Notes: a model not told the origin generated them from the sequence alone. Counted from the first letter of the stretch, positions 8,244 through 16,810 are shown. The stretch is 34,117 bases of DNA from Blastomonas sp. CACIA14H2 (GCA_000503195.1 AYSC01000043.1:1-34117); one strand, 5' to 3'. Translations and numbers: made by a program.

Positions 8244-9740
8244 TTGCCGGGGGGCAGCACATTGGGCCAGAAGGTGGAGGGGTTTGCTGACGGACTTCTT
8301 GCCGGGCCACTGGCTAACCTGTTCGCATCGCTTGATTTTGCTGCAACAGAACTGCTTCTCTTCGCCGGAATATGGTTTGTCATCGGTGCGTTCGACGATC
8401 TCGCGCTCGATCTCGCCTGGCTCTGGCAGACGCTGACCGCGCAAAGGCGCGATTCGCACATTGCGCCGCACAGGGCGCCCGGTGATGCGCCAACCGCGTC
8501 TCCCGAATTCGCCGTGTTCGTCCCCGCCTGGGATGAGGCCGAAGTGATCGGCGACATGGTTGCGCATTGCCTGGCGCGCTGGCCGACCCGCGATTACCGG
8601 CTCTATATCGGAACCTATGCCAACGATCCGGCGACGGCGGCGGCGGCGCGCGAAAGCGCGAGGGGCGATGCCCGGGTGCGGGTGGTGATGCTGGACATTG
8701 CCGGGCCGACTTCCAAGGCGGACTGCCTGAATGGCCTGTGGCACGCGATGCGCGCCGACGAGGCCGCGCGGGGCTGGTCCTTTCGCGCCGTCGTGCTCCA
8801 CGATGCCGAGGATGTCGTGCATCCGGCGGAACTTGGCCTGTACCGCCACGCGCTGGCCGATCACGACTTCGTGCAGATTCCGGTGCGCCCGCTGATCGAT
8901 CCGCGCGCGCGGCTGATCAGCGGCCATTATGCCGACGAATTTGCCGAGGCGCATCTGCGCAAGATGCCGGTGCGCAGCCGGCTCGGCGTCGCCATGCCCT
9001 GCGCGGGCGTCGGCTGCGCGTTTCGCCGCGAGGTGCTGCAGGCGCTGGGGCACGGGGGTGCGGGCGAAGCGCCCTTTGCCACCGACAGCCTGACCGAGGA
9101 CTATGAACTCGGCATCCGCATTCACGAGAGCGGGGGGCGCGGGATATTCGTCCGCGCGCGCGACGGGGCGGGGGATCTGATTGCGACCCGGGCCTATTTC
9201 CCCGCCGATCTGGGCGCGTCAGTGCGGCAAAAGACCCGCTGGATGATCGGGATCGCGCTCTCGGGCTGGGACCGCACGGGCTGGGGCGGCTCGGCAGGCG
9301 ATTTGTGGATGCGCGCACGCGACCGGCGCGCGGCGCTGGCGGCGGTGGTGCTGGTGGCGGGCTATCTCGGGCTGCTGCTCTGGTCGGTCGTCGGGATCGC
9401 ATCGGCCCTCGGTATCTACGCGCCTGCCCCGCCCGATGCGGCGGCGCGCGTGCTGCTGATCGTCACCGGCTGCACGCTGGTCTGGCGACTGGCGATCCGG
9501 GCCGCCTGTACCGGCTGGGAGCATGGCTGGGCCGAGGCATGCTGGTCGATTCCGCGCGCCCTTGTCAGCAACATCATCGCGGTGATGGCAGCGCGCCGCG
9601 CGCTTGTCGCCTATGCCGCCAGCCTTGGCGGGGCTGCGCTGCCCTGGGACAAGACCCGGCATCGCATCCCGGCGGCGCTGCCCGCCAAGCTTCCCGCCTC
9701 CGATCCGGCAGGCGTGCCGATGGCCGCCCGCCATGGCTGA
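8244..9740 (+). CDS. NfrB-like membrane glycosyltransferase (family 2)
   Basis: A 498-aa inner-membrane glycosyltransferase resembling NfrB, the inner-membrane partner of the phage N4 adsorption system. It has one N-terminal membrane helix (residues about 35-60), a GT-A catalytic core with PAWDEAEVIG (94-103), the DxD-like DAED (187-190), TEDYELG (284-290) and QKTRW (329-333, the QxxRW motif of processive synthases), and C-terminal membrane helices (about 358-400). Its stop overlaps the ATG of the NfrA-C-like gene. The start is uncertain. The listed TTG is the only upstream start in frame. An ATG at 8240, ideally spaced after GAAGGA and overlapping the DUF389 stop as ATGA, is out of frame by one base because of a G6 run at 8249-8254. 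Confidence 0.82.
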   Translation: MPGGSTLGQKVEGFADGLLAGPLANLFASLDFAATELLLFAGIWFVIGAFDDLALDLAWLWQTLTAQRRDSHIAPHRAPGDAPTASPEFAVFVPAWDEAEVIGDMVAHCLARWPTRDYRLYIGTYANDPATAAAARESARGDARVRVVMLDIAGPTSKADCLNGLWHAMRADEAARGWSFRAVVLHDAEDVVHPAELGLYRHALADHDFVQIPVRPLIDPRARLISGHYADEFAEAHLRKMPVRSRLGVAMPCAGVGCAFRREVLQALGHGGAGEAPFATDSLTEDYELGIRIHESGGRGIFVRARDGAGDLIATRAYFPADLGASVRQKTRWMIGIALSGWDRTGWGGSAGDLWMRARDRRAALAAVVLVAGYLGLLLWSVVGIASALGIYAPAPPDAAARVLLIVTGCTLVWRLAIRAACTGWEHGWAEACWSIPRALVSNIIAVMAARRALVAYAASLGGAALPWDKTRHRIPAALPAKLPASDPAGVPMAARHG

Positions 9741-10875
9741 CCCGAGGTCGTCCCCAGCGCGCCTCGGGCGCCGCCGCGGACAGCCGCTGGTGTTTCTGCT
9801 GACCGTGCTCACCATCTGGAGTGGCGCCCGGCTGGTCCATCACTGGCCGAGCGAAAGCGTGCCTTTCAGCCAGCAAGCCGAACGGCCGCCCGCTTCGCAG
9901 CGCGCTGCACTCCGGATGCTGCCGGTCGTGCTGCCACAAGCCAGGCCGGGGAAGAACGCCGGAACGGCCAGGGCGATGCGAGACGACGCCCTCTGGCAAC
10001 CGCCGGCGGCGCGGTCCGATCGGGTTCCCTATGCCGTGGCGCTTGCGCACCAGGAGAAGTGGCTCGAAGCCATGCTCGGCCCTCCTGGCAGTCTTGAACA
10101 GCGGCCGGCCCCCCTCGCGGCGCTGGGCGACGGGCCGATCCTGCCGCCCGCCCTCGCGCCCGCCGCGGCTGCGCCATCGGGTGTCAGCCCCGCAAGGCCG
10201 GGGTCGAGCCGCTGGTCGGTCTATGGCTGGTCGCTGGTCCGCCAGGGCAGCGGAACGCGCGCGCTGGCCCCGGCCGCGCAATATGGCGGAAGCCAGGCCG
10301 GGTTGCTGATCCAATATGCGCTGGGCGGCGCGCGCCATCGCCCGATGCTCTATGCCCGCGCGACCAGTGCCCTGGCGCAGGGCGACGACCGGACGCTGGC
10401 GATCGGCCTGGCGGCGCGTCCGCTGCCCGCGCTGCCGATCGACCTCGCGCTCGAGCGGCGGTTTGCGCTTGTCGAGGGGCCGCGCGACCGCGTGGCGGTC
10501 ATGGCGCTGGCAGGTGGCGCGGTGCCGCTGGGGCACAGCGGCGCGCGGCTCGAGGGCTATGGCCAGGCGGGGCTGGTCGGGCTTTCCGATCCTCTGGCCT
10601 TTTTCGATCTGCAGCTTGTCGCCAGCCAGCCAGTGCATCGGGCCGATCGCATGGCGGTGGCGCTGGGCGGCGGGCTATGGGCAGGCGGGCAGCAGAATGC
10701 CGACGCGCAAGGCGGCAAGCCCTGGGTGCACCGGGTCGATATCGGCCCGCGCGCCGCGCTGACGGTGCCGGTCGAAAACGGCTCGCTGGCGCTGGCGCTC
10801 GACTGGCGGCAGCGAATCGATGGTGCCGCGCGGCCGAGTTCGGGTGCGGCGTTCACCTTATCCGCGGGTTTTTAA
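9733..10875 (+). CDS. NfrA C-terminal-domain-like protein, short form
   Basis: A 380-aa protein with one N-terminal hydrophobic segment (about residues 18-32, signal or anchor), a proline-rich linker, and a C-terminal region resembling the C-terminal domain of bacteriophage N4 adsorption protein A: RWSVYGWSLVRQG, ALAPAAQYGGSQAGLLIQYAL, EGYGQAGLVGL, then alternating strand-like segments to LSAGF. The final Phe and the beta pattern suggest an outer-membrane or periplasmic beta structure. Full NfrA proteins are far longer and carry TPR repeats, which are missing here. The start was chosen at the ATG overlapping the NfrB-like stop (ATGGCTGA), so the two are translationally coupled and probably form an envelope export pair for a polysaccharide (inference). 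Confidence 0.6.
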   Translation: MADPRSSPARLGRRRGQPLVFLLTVLTIWSGARLVHHWPSESVPFSQQAERPPASQRAALRMLPVVLPQARPGKNAGTARAMRDDALWQPPAARSDRVPYAVALAHQEKWLEAMLGPPGSLEQRPAPLAALGDGPILPPALAPAAAAPSGVSPARPGSSRWSVYGWSLVRQGSGTRALAPAAQYGGSQAGLLIQYALGGARHRPMLYARATSALAQGDDRTLAIGLAARPLPALPIDLALERRFALVEGPRDRVAVMALAGGAVPLGHSGARLEGYGQAGLVGLSDPLAFFDLQLVASQPVHRADRMAVALGGGLWAGGQQNADAQGGKPWVHRVDIGPRAALTVPVENGSLALALDWRQRIDGAARPSSGAAFTLSAGF

Positions 10876-10941
10876 GGCAAAGCTGGTCCAGCCGGTCGCT
10901 TGCCCCTTCTGCTGATGGACCAAAGCGGCTAGCGTTTTGCC
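10876..10941 (+). promoter_or_regulatory. Nested inverted repeats filling the leader of the transporter gene
   Basis: The 70-bp gap between the NfrA-like stop and the transporter ATG is almost entirely self-complementary. The outer arms are GGCAAAGCT (10876-10884) with AGC-gt-TTTGCC (10931-10941), with a small bulge. The inner arms TGGTCCA (10884-10890) and TGGACCA (10916-10922) pair perfectly. The structure ends 4 bases before the ATG. I do not recognise it as a known riboswitch, and no T-run follows. Confidence 0.4.
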
Positions 10942-10945
10942 ACCC

Positions 10946-11862
10946 ATGGATGTCTATCTTCCCATCGCGAATCTTTCGGTCAACGCGCTCGTCATCATCG
11001 GGCTGGGTGGGCTTGTCGGCATCTTGTCTGGCATGTTCGGGGTTGGGGCGGGTTCCTGACCACGCCGCTGCTGATCTTTTACGGCATTCCGCCGACCGTC
11101 GCGGCGGCCTCGGCATCGACCCAGGTGACCGGTTCCAGCGTGTCGGGCGTCATCGCGCACAGCCGTCGCAACGGCGTCGACTACCAGATGGGCGGAGTGC
11201 TGGTCGTCGGCGGCATATTGGGTACGCTGGCGGGGGCTGCGGTGTTCCGCGTGCTGCAGCAGCTCGGTCAGATCGATACCGTCATCAACATCGTCTATGT
11301 GCTGCTGCTCGGCTCGATCGGCGGGCTGATGGCGCGCGAAAGCCTGGCCAGCGTGCGGGCGATGCGGCGCGGCGAGACGCTGCCGCCCAAGAAGCGGCGC
11401 CACCATCCGCTGGTCGCCAACCTGCCGCTGCGCTGGCGCTTCTACCGTTCGGGCCTCTACATCTCGCCGCTCGCGCCGCTGATCCTCGGCTTCGTTACCG
11501 GGATGCTCACGATCCTGCTCGGCGTCGGCGGCGGTTTCGTGATGGTGCCCGCGATGCTCTATCTGCTCGGCATGGGCGCGCAGGTGGTGGTCGGCACCTC
11601 GCTGTTCCAGATCCTGTTCGTGACGCTGGCCTCGACCATGGTGCACAGCCTGACCACCAAGGCGGTGGATATCGTGCTGGCGGTGCTGCTGCTGATCGGC
11701 AGCGTCACCGGTGCGCAGATCGGCGCGCGCTTCGCGCAGAAGCTGCCGCCCGAATATCTGCGGCTGCTGCTGGCGACGCTCGTGCTGCTGGTGGCGGCGC
11801 GGCTGGCCATCGGCCTCGGCTTCCGCCCGGCGGAAATCTATACGGTCGAGCTGCTCAAATGA
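10946..11862 (+). pseudogene. TauE/SafE (TSUP) membrane transporter, one-base frameshift
   Basis: The gene encodes a sulfite-exporter TauE/SafE-family transporter in two frames. The ATG at 10946 gives MDVYLPIANLSVNALVIIGLGGLVGILSGMFGVGAGS and then a stop at 11057-11059. The next frame continues with FLTTPLLIFYGIPPTVAAASAS to a stop at 11862. TSUP proteins carry GMFGVGGGF at this point. Adding one G to the GGGG run at 11045-11048 restores GVGGGFLTTPLL and a continuous 305-aa protein. The second half-motif GVGGGFVMVPAML is intact in the C-terminal part, and no other lesion is visible. This is therefore either a recent frameshift or a homopolymer error in the sequence. The Alph_Pro_TM gene overlaps its stop, which matches their usual pairing. 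Confidence 0.85.
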
Positions 11863-12620
11863 GACTGGCGCGGCTGATCGCGGCGTTCCTGGCGGCGCTG
11901 CTGCTCGGCGGGGCGAGCGAGCCGGTGCTGGTGCCCGAGGTGTCGCAGCGCGAGGTCCAGATCAAGTACGGCTTTACCGGCGCAGAGCTGCTGCTGTTTG
12001 GCGCGATCGTCTATCCGGGCGGCACCCCGCCTGCGCGCGACAGCGATATCGTGGTGATCCTCAAGGGCCCGCCGCAGTCGATCATCCTGCGCGAAAAGCA
12101 GCAGATTGCGGGCATCTGGCTCAACGCCGCGAGCAGCGAATTCCGCTCTGCGCCTGCCTATTACGCCGTCGCCTCGTCGCGCCCGATCGACAGGATCGTC
12201 GACAAGCGCACGGCCGCGATCTACGAATTCGGCCTCGCCAATCTGCAGCTTTCGCCCGCCGGAACCATCGACCCGGCCGAGCAGCGGCGGTTCCTCTCCG
12301 GGCTGGTCGATCTCAACCGGCGCGAAGGGCTCTACAAGCAGCAGGAAGGCAGTGTCGAGATACTCGAAGGCGTGCTCTATCAGGCGCGGCTGTCGATCCC
12401 GGCCAGCGTGCCGACCGGCACCTATACCGCTGAAACGTTTCTCGTACGCGATGGCCAGGTACTGGCGGCGGCGGTGCGCGAGATCGAGGTGCGCAAGTTC
12501 GGTTTCGAGCTTTTCGTCGCGACGGTCGCCGAATATCAGCCCTTCGCCTATGGCGTCTGCGCGGTGCTGATATCGCTTGCGCTCGGCTGGCTCGGCGGGG
12601 TGGTCTTCCGCAAGATCTGA
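11859..12620 (+). CDS. Alph_Pro_TM (TIGR02186) family envelope protein
   Basis: A 253-aa protein of a family largely restricted to alphaproteobacteria. It has an N-terminal signal peptide (LARLIAAFLAALLLGGASE), a periplasmic domain with QIKYGFTGAELLLFGAI and DIVVILKGPPQSIILREK, and one C-terminal transmembrane helix (ALISLALGWLGGVVF region, about 228-250). The biochemical function is unknown. Family members are commonly found next to a TSUP transporter, as here: its ATG overlaps the transporter stop (ATGA). This suggests an accessory role in sulfite/sulfonate-type export (inference). Confidence 0.85.
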   Translation: MRLARLIAAFLAALLLGGASEPVLVPEVSQREVQIKYGFTGAELLLFGAIVYPGGTPPARDSDIVVILKGPPQSIILREKQQIAGIWLNAASSEFRSAPAYYAVASSRPIDRIVDKRTAAIYEFGLANLQLSPAGTIDPAEQRRFLSGLVDLNRREGLYKQQEGSVEILEGVLYQARLSIPASVPTGTYTAETFLVRDGQVLAAAVREIEVRKFGFELFVATVAEYQPFAYGVCAVLISLALGWLGGVVFRKI

Positions 12621-12714
12621 CGGCGGTCGCCGCGTCCTCGGCATAGAGGGAAAATTTACCCTATGCGCCTATGCCTTGCTGCGATTACGCAAAGCAAAAG
12701 GCACAGACAGCCCG

Positions 12715-14421
12715 ATGGTCGATCTCAACCCGCGCAGCTTCCAGGGGCGCATTCCCGCCAGTTCCGCCGAGCGTCCCGACATTCCGCTGGTGATCCAGCG
12801 CCCTACCGAACAGCTGCGCATCGGTGAGGTGGTGGAGATTGCCGGATCGAGCTCGCAGGTGCTGCTCGACGCCAGCCGCCTGCAGGCGTTGATCGATCAC
12901 AGCGATCCCAGCGTCTCGATGGCGGGGCAGGTCGGCAGCCAGGTCAAGATTCGCATGGGCAATCGCTGGCTGGTCGCGAACGTCCGCACCCAGCGCATGC
13001 ACCAGCGCGAGGCGGGGCTGATCGTCTGCCAGATCGATTTCCTCGGCGAGGGTGAGGAGGAAAAGCTCACCGGGCGCATCTTCAACTTCCGGCGCGGGGT
13101 GACGCGCTATCCGGTCCCGGGTACGCCGCTCTATGCGATGACCAGCGCGGATCTCAAGCAGGTCTATGCCGCCGACGCGCGCCCGCATATCGAGATCGGC
13201 ATGGTCTATCCGACCAGCGACACGCGCGGCGCGCTTTATGTCGACGCGCTGCTGGGCAAGCATTTCGCGCTGCTGGGTTCGACCGGTACCGGCAAGTCGA
13301 CCGCCGCCGCGCTGATCCTGCACCGCATCTGCGACATGATGCCCGACGGCCATATCGTGATGATCGATCCGCACGGCGAATATTCGAGCGCCTTCGCGCA
13401 GAATGGCGAACTGTTCGATGTCGGCAATCTCGCGATGCCCTATTGGCTGATGAATTTCGAGGAGCATTGTGAGGTGTTCCTCACCTCGCACGGCGCCGAC
13501 CGGCAGACCGATGCCGAAATTCTCGCCAAGTGCCTGCTCGCGGCGCGGCTGAAGGGCAAGCTGGCGCTGGGCAATGCCCGCGTCACCGTGGACACGCCGA
13601 TCCCCTATATGCTGTCCGATCTGGTCGCGAACATCCAGAACGAGATGGGCAAGCTCGACAAGGCGACCTCGAGCGCGCCGTTCCTGCGGATCAAGGGCAA
13701 GATCGAGGAGGTCAAGGCCGATCCGCGCTACAGCTTCATGTTCTCGGGCATGCTGGTCGGCGACACGATGCTCGATTTCATCACCAAGATCTTCCGTCTG
13801 CCGGCCAATGGCAAGCCGATCTCGGTCATCGATGTGTCGAGCGTGCCGTCGGATATCACCGCGACCGTGGTGGCGGTGCTCAGCCGCATGATCTTCGATT
13901 TCGCCATCTGGAGCCGCAAGGAGCGCACCAAGCCGGTGCTGCTGGTGTGCGAGGAGGCGCATCGCTACATCCCCTCCGACCGGGTCAACGATCATAGCGC
14001 GGTGCGCGACGTGCTGAGCCGCATCGCCAAGGAGGGCCGCAAATATGGCGTGTCGCTGGGGCTGATCACCCAGCGCCCCTCGGACCTTTCGGAAGGCGTG
14101 CTGTCGCAATGCGGCACGATCATCGCCATGCGCCTCAACAACGATCGCGATCAGGCGCATGTGCGATCGGCCATGCCCGAGGGCGCGCGCGGGTTTCTCG
14201 ATTCGATCCCGGCGCTGCGCAACCGCGAAGCCATCATCTGCGGCGAGGGGGTCGCGATCCCCATCCGCGTCGCCTTCGACGATCTGGCCGAGTCGCGCCG
14301 CCCTGCTTCTGACGACCCGGCGTTCAGCGCGCTCTGGAAGGAAAATGGCGGCGAGAGCGAGATGGTCGCGCGCGTCATCGCCCGCTGGCGCAACAAGGAC
14401 AATCTGAACAACGGCCGCTGA
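12715..14421 (+). CDS. HerA-like ATP-binding protein (HAS-barrel, DUF87)
   Basis: A 568-aa hexameric-type P-loop ATPase of the HerA/FtsK superfamily. It has an N-terminal HAS barrel (about 20-130), Walker A GSTGTGKST at 188-196, MIDPHGEYSSAF at about 216-227, Walker B VLLVCEEAHRYIP at 408-420, and GLITQRPSDL at 449-458, followed by RLNNDRDQAH. HerA proteins translocate DNA, classically with the NurA nuclease; no NurA partner is visible here, so the partner is open. The start was chosen at the ATG before VDLNPRSF: the preceding open stretch has atypical codon use and overlaps the upstream gene. It converges with queE at a 21-bp gap. Confidence 0.88.
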   Translation: MVDLNPRSFQGRIPASSAERPDIPLVIQRPTEQLRIGEVVEIAGSSSQVLLDASRLQALIDHSDPSVSMAGQVGSQVKIRMGNRWLVANVRTQRMHQREAGLIVCQIDFLGEGEEEKLTGRIFNFRRGVTRYPVPGTPLYAMTSADLKQVYAADARPHIEIGMVYPTSDTRGALYVDALLGKHFALLGSTGTGKSTAAALILHRICDMMPDGHIVMIDPHGEYSSAFAQNGELFDVGNLAMPYWLMNFEEHCEVFLTSHGADRQTDAEILAKCLLAARLKGKLALGNARVTVDTPIPYMLSDLVANIQNEMGKLDKATSSAPFLRIKGKIEEVKADPRYSFMFSGMLVGDTMLDFITKIFRLPANGKPISVIDVSSVPSDITATVVAVLSRMIFDFAIWSRKERTKPVLLVCEEAHRYIPSDRVNDHSAVRDVLSRIAKEGRKYGVSLGLITQRPSDLSEGVLSQCGTIIAMRLNNDRDQAHVRSAMPEGARGFLDSIPALRNREAIICGEGVAIPIRVAFDDLAESRRPASDDPAFSALWKENGGESEMVARVIARWRNKDNLNNGR

Positions 14422-14442
14422 CCGGGCAGCCCCGCGCGCGGA

Positions 14443-15183
14443 TCAGGTGCCGCGCGTATCGCCGTACAGGTGGATGTGCAGCCGGTCGGTAAAGCGCCAG
14501 CCGCGATCGAGGCAGAGCGGGGCGAGCCAGGCGCTGCGGGCGTGCAAGGTCGCGCTGTCGGTCCCTTCCGGCATCAGGATGATGCGCTGCGGCGCGATGG
14601 CATGGCGGTCCGCCAGGGCCGAGACCTCTTCGGCATCGGCGGGCTCGGCGATCACGAACTTGAACCAGGCACGCGGGTCGCGGGCATAGCCCGCCAGCGC
14701 CGCGTCGTTGCACCGGGCGCTTTCGGCATTGCCCGAATGGCCAAGCTTGGGGGACAGGTTGAGCTGGTGGACGCAGGGAGCGAAGCCCGGTGTCAGCGCG
14801 ACGGTGCCGTTGCTCTCGATCTCGACATGATAATCCGGGCCCAGCCGTTCGCACAGCGCCGCAAGCGCGGGTTGCTGCAGCAGCGGCTCGCCGCCGGTAA
14901 ACACGATATGCGAGCAGTCGAAGCCGCGGATCCGGTCGACGACCTCGGCAATGTCGAGCGTCACGCTGTTGGCGCGCCGGTCATACTGACGGTCGCCGCG
15001 ATGCGGCCCGGCATGGCCTTCGAAAAACCAGGTATAGGGGGTGTCGCACCAGTGGCAGGCGAGGTTGCAGCCGGACAGGCGGACAAAGACCGAAGGCCTG
15101 CCGATCGATACCCCTTCGCCCTGCAGCGAATGGAAGATCTCGGGCTCTTGCGGGCGGACAGTGGCGAGGCGCAATCGGGTCAT
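14443..15183 (-). CDS. queE: 7-carboxy-7-deazaguanine synthase QueE
   Basis: A 246-aa radical-SAM enzyme that converts 6-carboxytetrahydropterin to 7-carboxy-7-deazaguanine in queuosine biosynthesis. The cluster-binding motif CNLACHWC (C39, C43, C46) is the CxxxCxxC form. HSLQGEG at the N-terminus, VFTGGEPLLQ (SAM binding) and VEIESNGT are all characteristic. The C-terminus has FVIAEPADAEEV and ILMPEG, as in the proteobacterial form. The start ATG follows AAGGG at 8 bases. No other queuosine gene is adjacent. Confidence 0.93.
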   Translation of the reverse strand: MTRLRLATVRPQEPEIFHSLQGEGVSIGRPSVFVRLSGCNLACHWCDTPYTWFFEGHAGPHRGDRQYDRRANSVTLDIAEVVDRIRGFDCSHIVFTGGEPLLQQPALAALCERLGPDYHVEIESNGTVALTPGFAPCVHQLNLSPKLGHSGNAESARCNDAALAGYARDPRAWFKFVIAEPADAEEVSALADRHAIAPQRIILMPEGTDSATLHARSAWLAPLCLDRGWRFTDRLHIHLYGDTRGT

Positions 15184-15220
15184 GCGCGCGCGCCCTTAGC
15201 CCATTTTGCCAGCGAAAGCC

Positions 15221-15261
15221 AAAAAGATGTGGCCGCACCCCTGAGCAGCGGATGCGGCCAC
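15221..15261 (-). terminator. Intrinsic terminator of the TorF porin gene
   Basis: Read on the minus strand, GTGGCCGCA pairs perfectly with TGCGGCCAC (9-bp stem, 15-base loop), followed after three bases by five Ts (15225-15221). It lies 20 bases beyond the porin stop and ends transcription before queE. Confidence 0.75.
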
Positions 15262-15280
15262 AGCCCCCCGAAACGGTTCG

Positions 15281-16117
15281 TCAAAAGGCGGCCGTCACCC
15301 CGAACACGATGGTGCCGTCGGCGATCTGTCCGCCGCCGTTGCGGAACTTCTGGAAGTTCGGCAGCAGATAGGCCGATTCCGCGCGACCGATGTCGGTATC
15401 GACATAGGACACGCTGAGCGTGATCGGCCCGTAGACGTTCACCGCCGCGCCGATCGAATAATCCCAGTATTCGCCGGTGGGCGTCACGCTGGTTCCATTG
15501 GGGCCCAGGCCGGGATTGCCTTCGGAATAGCCGATATGCGCATTGATCGTGACCGGCGTGTCGGGAATGGCGACGCTGGCGTCCCCTGCCAGATAGAGAT
15601 TGTCTTCCTTCTGGCCCCGGCTGAACGGCGTGTTCGAGAAATTGCCGAGCGCTTCCTGCTTGGGCGCATAATAGATGGCCGCGGTCAGCGACACCGGCCC
15701 GGCCGTGCCCTTGAGCTTGGCATAGCCTTCGAAGAAATCGGTGTTGTCGAAGCCATCGGGGTACATGTACCAGGTCACGCCGACGTCGATGCCGGCCGAG
15801 CCCACGGTGGTGGCGTAACCGGCGAACAGGTCGACCTCGAGATTCGGGCCGCCGAACGTGCCCCAGCCGGCCAGGTTCGATCCCCAGGTGCCGACGTAAA
15901 AGCCCGATTCGTGCGCGACGGTGAAGCCGCCCTGGACCGCCACGCCTTCATCCGACTGCGAAACGCCGCGGAAGCGATAGTCGGACACAAGCCCGACCGA
16001 TCCGGTGACAGTGATGGGCTTGGACTCCTCTTCCTGCGCAAGGGCAGGCGTGGCGACAGCCGACGACAGGAGGAGAGCGAGGCCCGCAAGGCCCCGGTGG
16101 AATTTGGACGTACGCAT
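15281..16117 (-). CDS. TorF-family putative porin
   Basis: A 278-aa outer-membrane protein. It has a signal peptide (LAGLALLLSSAVATPALA, cleavage before QEEE). The mature region begins with the family signature TGSVGLVSDYRFRGVSQSDEGVAVQGGF, followed by alternating beta strands and ending in TIVFGVTAAF with a terminal Phe typical of outer-membrane barrels. TorF proteins (TIGR02001) are presumed porins of unknown substrate. A good ribosome site (AAAGGA) lies 5 bases before the ATG, and a strong terminator follows the stop, so it looks monocistronic. Confidence 0.85.
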   Translation of the reverse strand: MRTSKFHRGLAGLALLLSSAVATPALAQEEESKPITVTGSVGLVSDYRFRGVSQSDEGVAVQGGFTVAHESGFYVGTWGSNLAGWGTFGGPNLEVDLFAGYATTVGSAGIDVGVTWYMYPDGFDNTDFFEGYAKLKGTAGPVSLTAAIYYAPKQEALGNFSNTPFSRGQKEDNLYLAGDASVAIPDTPVTINAHIGYSEGNPGLGPNGTSVTPTGEYWDYSIGAAVNVYGPITLSVSYVDTDIGRAESAYLLPNFQKFRNGGGQIADGTIVFGVTAAF

Positions 16118-16354
16118 GTTTTTCCTTTCAACTGGATGCGTTTCGTCCCGCCTGCGCTGCAGCGGCTACTCTCTGTTCTTGCTGGCGTCCCTTGGCGCCA
16201 AATCCGGAGTGCTCACAATCAGCGACAGCAATGCTGCCCCGCTGTGCTGCGCTGCACAAGAGAAAAATGCTAAGAAGACCCGCTTCTTTGAAAGATTGTG
16301 TCATTCACGCCACGAAAACGCACCGGTTCGGACCTTTATCGCGATGTTAACCGG

Positions 16355-16762
16355 ATGCGGCCACGGTATTACGCGATGTTCGCCTCGCTCCGCCCCCTCC
16401 AGTCCGATTCGCGCGATCACGGCGCGATCGATTCGCTCCTTGCGCAAGTGGAGGCGATCGGCATGGCCTTGACGGTACTCGGCCGCCTGGCGGGTACCAA
16501 CACATCCCATCAGGCCGCAGGTCTTGGAGAACGCGCCGCGCTCGCCGCCCGGTTGGCCGAGCTGGACGCACGCGGCACCACGTTCCTGGAGACCGAGTTC
16601 GACGCGCTTTCGGCGGCGCTGCAAGCCGGCTTTTCCGCGCTCGAACGGGCGCGCCGCCTCGGGCATCCGGCGCGGGCAGCCGCCGCCCTGCTGCATCGCG
16701 AATGCTGCGACAGCCTGACCGCTCTGCTGGCCCAGCGGGGGCAGGCCGGCACCGGCGCCTGA
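16355..16762 (+). CDS. Small protein of unknown function
   Basis: A 135-aa, Ala/Leu/Arg-rich, predicted mainly helical protein; I do not recognise its family. No signal peptide or membrane segment is evident. Regions such as DSLLAQVEAIGMALTVLGRLAG and RLAELDARGTTFLETEFDALSAALQAGFSALERARRLG look like amphipathic helices. The frame also opens at a GTG at 16298, but the intervening 19 codons have low third-position GC, unlike the rest, so the ATG at 16355 is preferred; no clear ribosome site precedes it. The gene may be real because its third-position GC is high throughout, but confidence is limited. The 237 bp upstream are AT-richer and contain the divergent porin promoter region. Confidence 0.5.
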   Translation: MRPRYYAMFASLRPLQSDSRDHGAIDSLLAQVEAIGMALTVLGRLAGTNTSHQAAGLGERAALAARLAELDARGTTFLETEFDALSAALQAGFSALERARRLGHPARAAAALLHRECCDSLTALLAQRGQAGTGA

Positions 16763-16786
16763 ACGGCGCCGCCCCTTTTCTTTGTT
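16754..16786 (+). terminator. Possible terminator after the small unknown gene
   Basis: GGCGCC-tgaac-GGCGCC is a 6-bp GC stem that includes the stop codon. It is followed by gccccttttctttgtt, a weak T-rich tract. The T-run is interrupted and four bases from the stem, so termination is only possible. Confidence 0.35.
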
Positions 16787-16797
16787 CCTGTTTTGTA
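16784..16797 (+). promoter_or_regulatory. LexA-like box ahead of mmcB
   Basis: GTTCCTGTTTTGTA, 13 bases before the mmcB ATG. The alphaproteobacterial SOS box is GTTC-N7-GTTC; here the first half is perfect and the second is GTAT (two of four bases). The same 14-mer occurs inverted at 17390-17403 over the GTA promoter. Confidence 0.5.
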
Positions 16798-16810
16798 TTA
16801 GTCGTGGGCC

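Noticed and set aside
8240-8290. Short ORF from ATG 8240 as a separate gene
   Set aside because: Only 16 codons before a stop; better explained as the displaced start of the glycosyltransferase gene.
6474-9125. Open extension upstream of nhaA giving a 1,320-codon frame
   Set aside because: The part before the nhaA ATG is antisense to DUF389 and the glycosyltransferase and is Arg/His-rich without domains; nhaA has its own ribosome site.
16298-16354. GTG-initiated extension of the small unknown gene
   Set aside because: Third-position GC drops to about half in these 19 codons, unlike the rest of the gene, so coding is unlikely.
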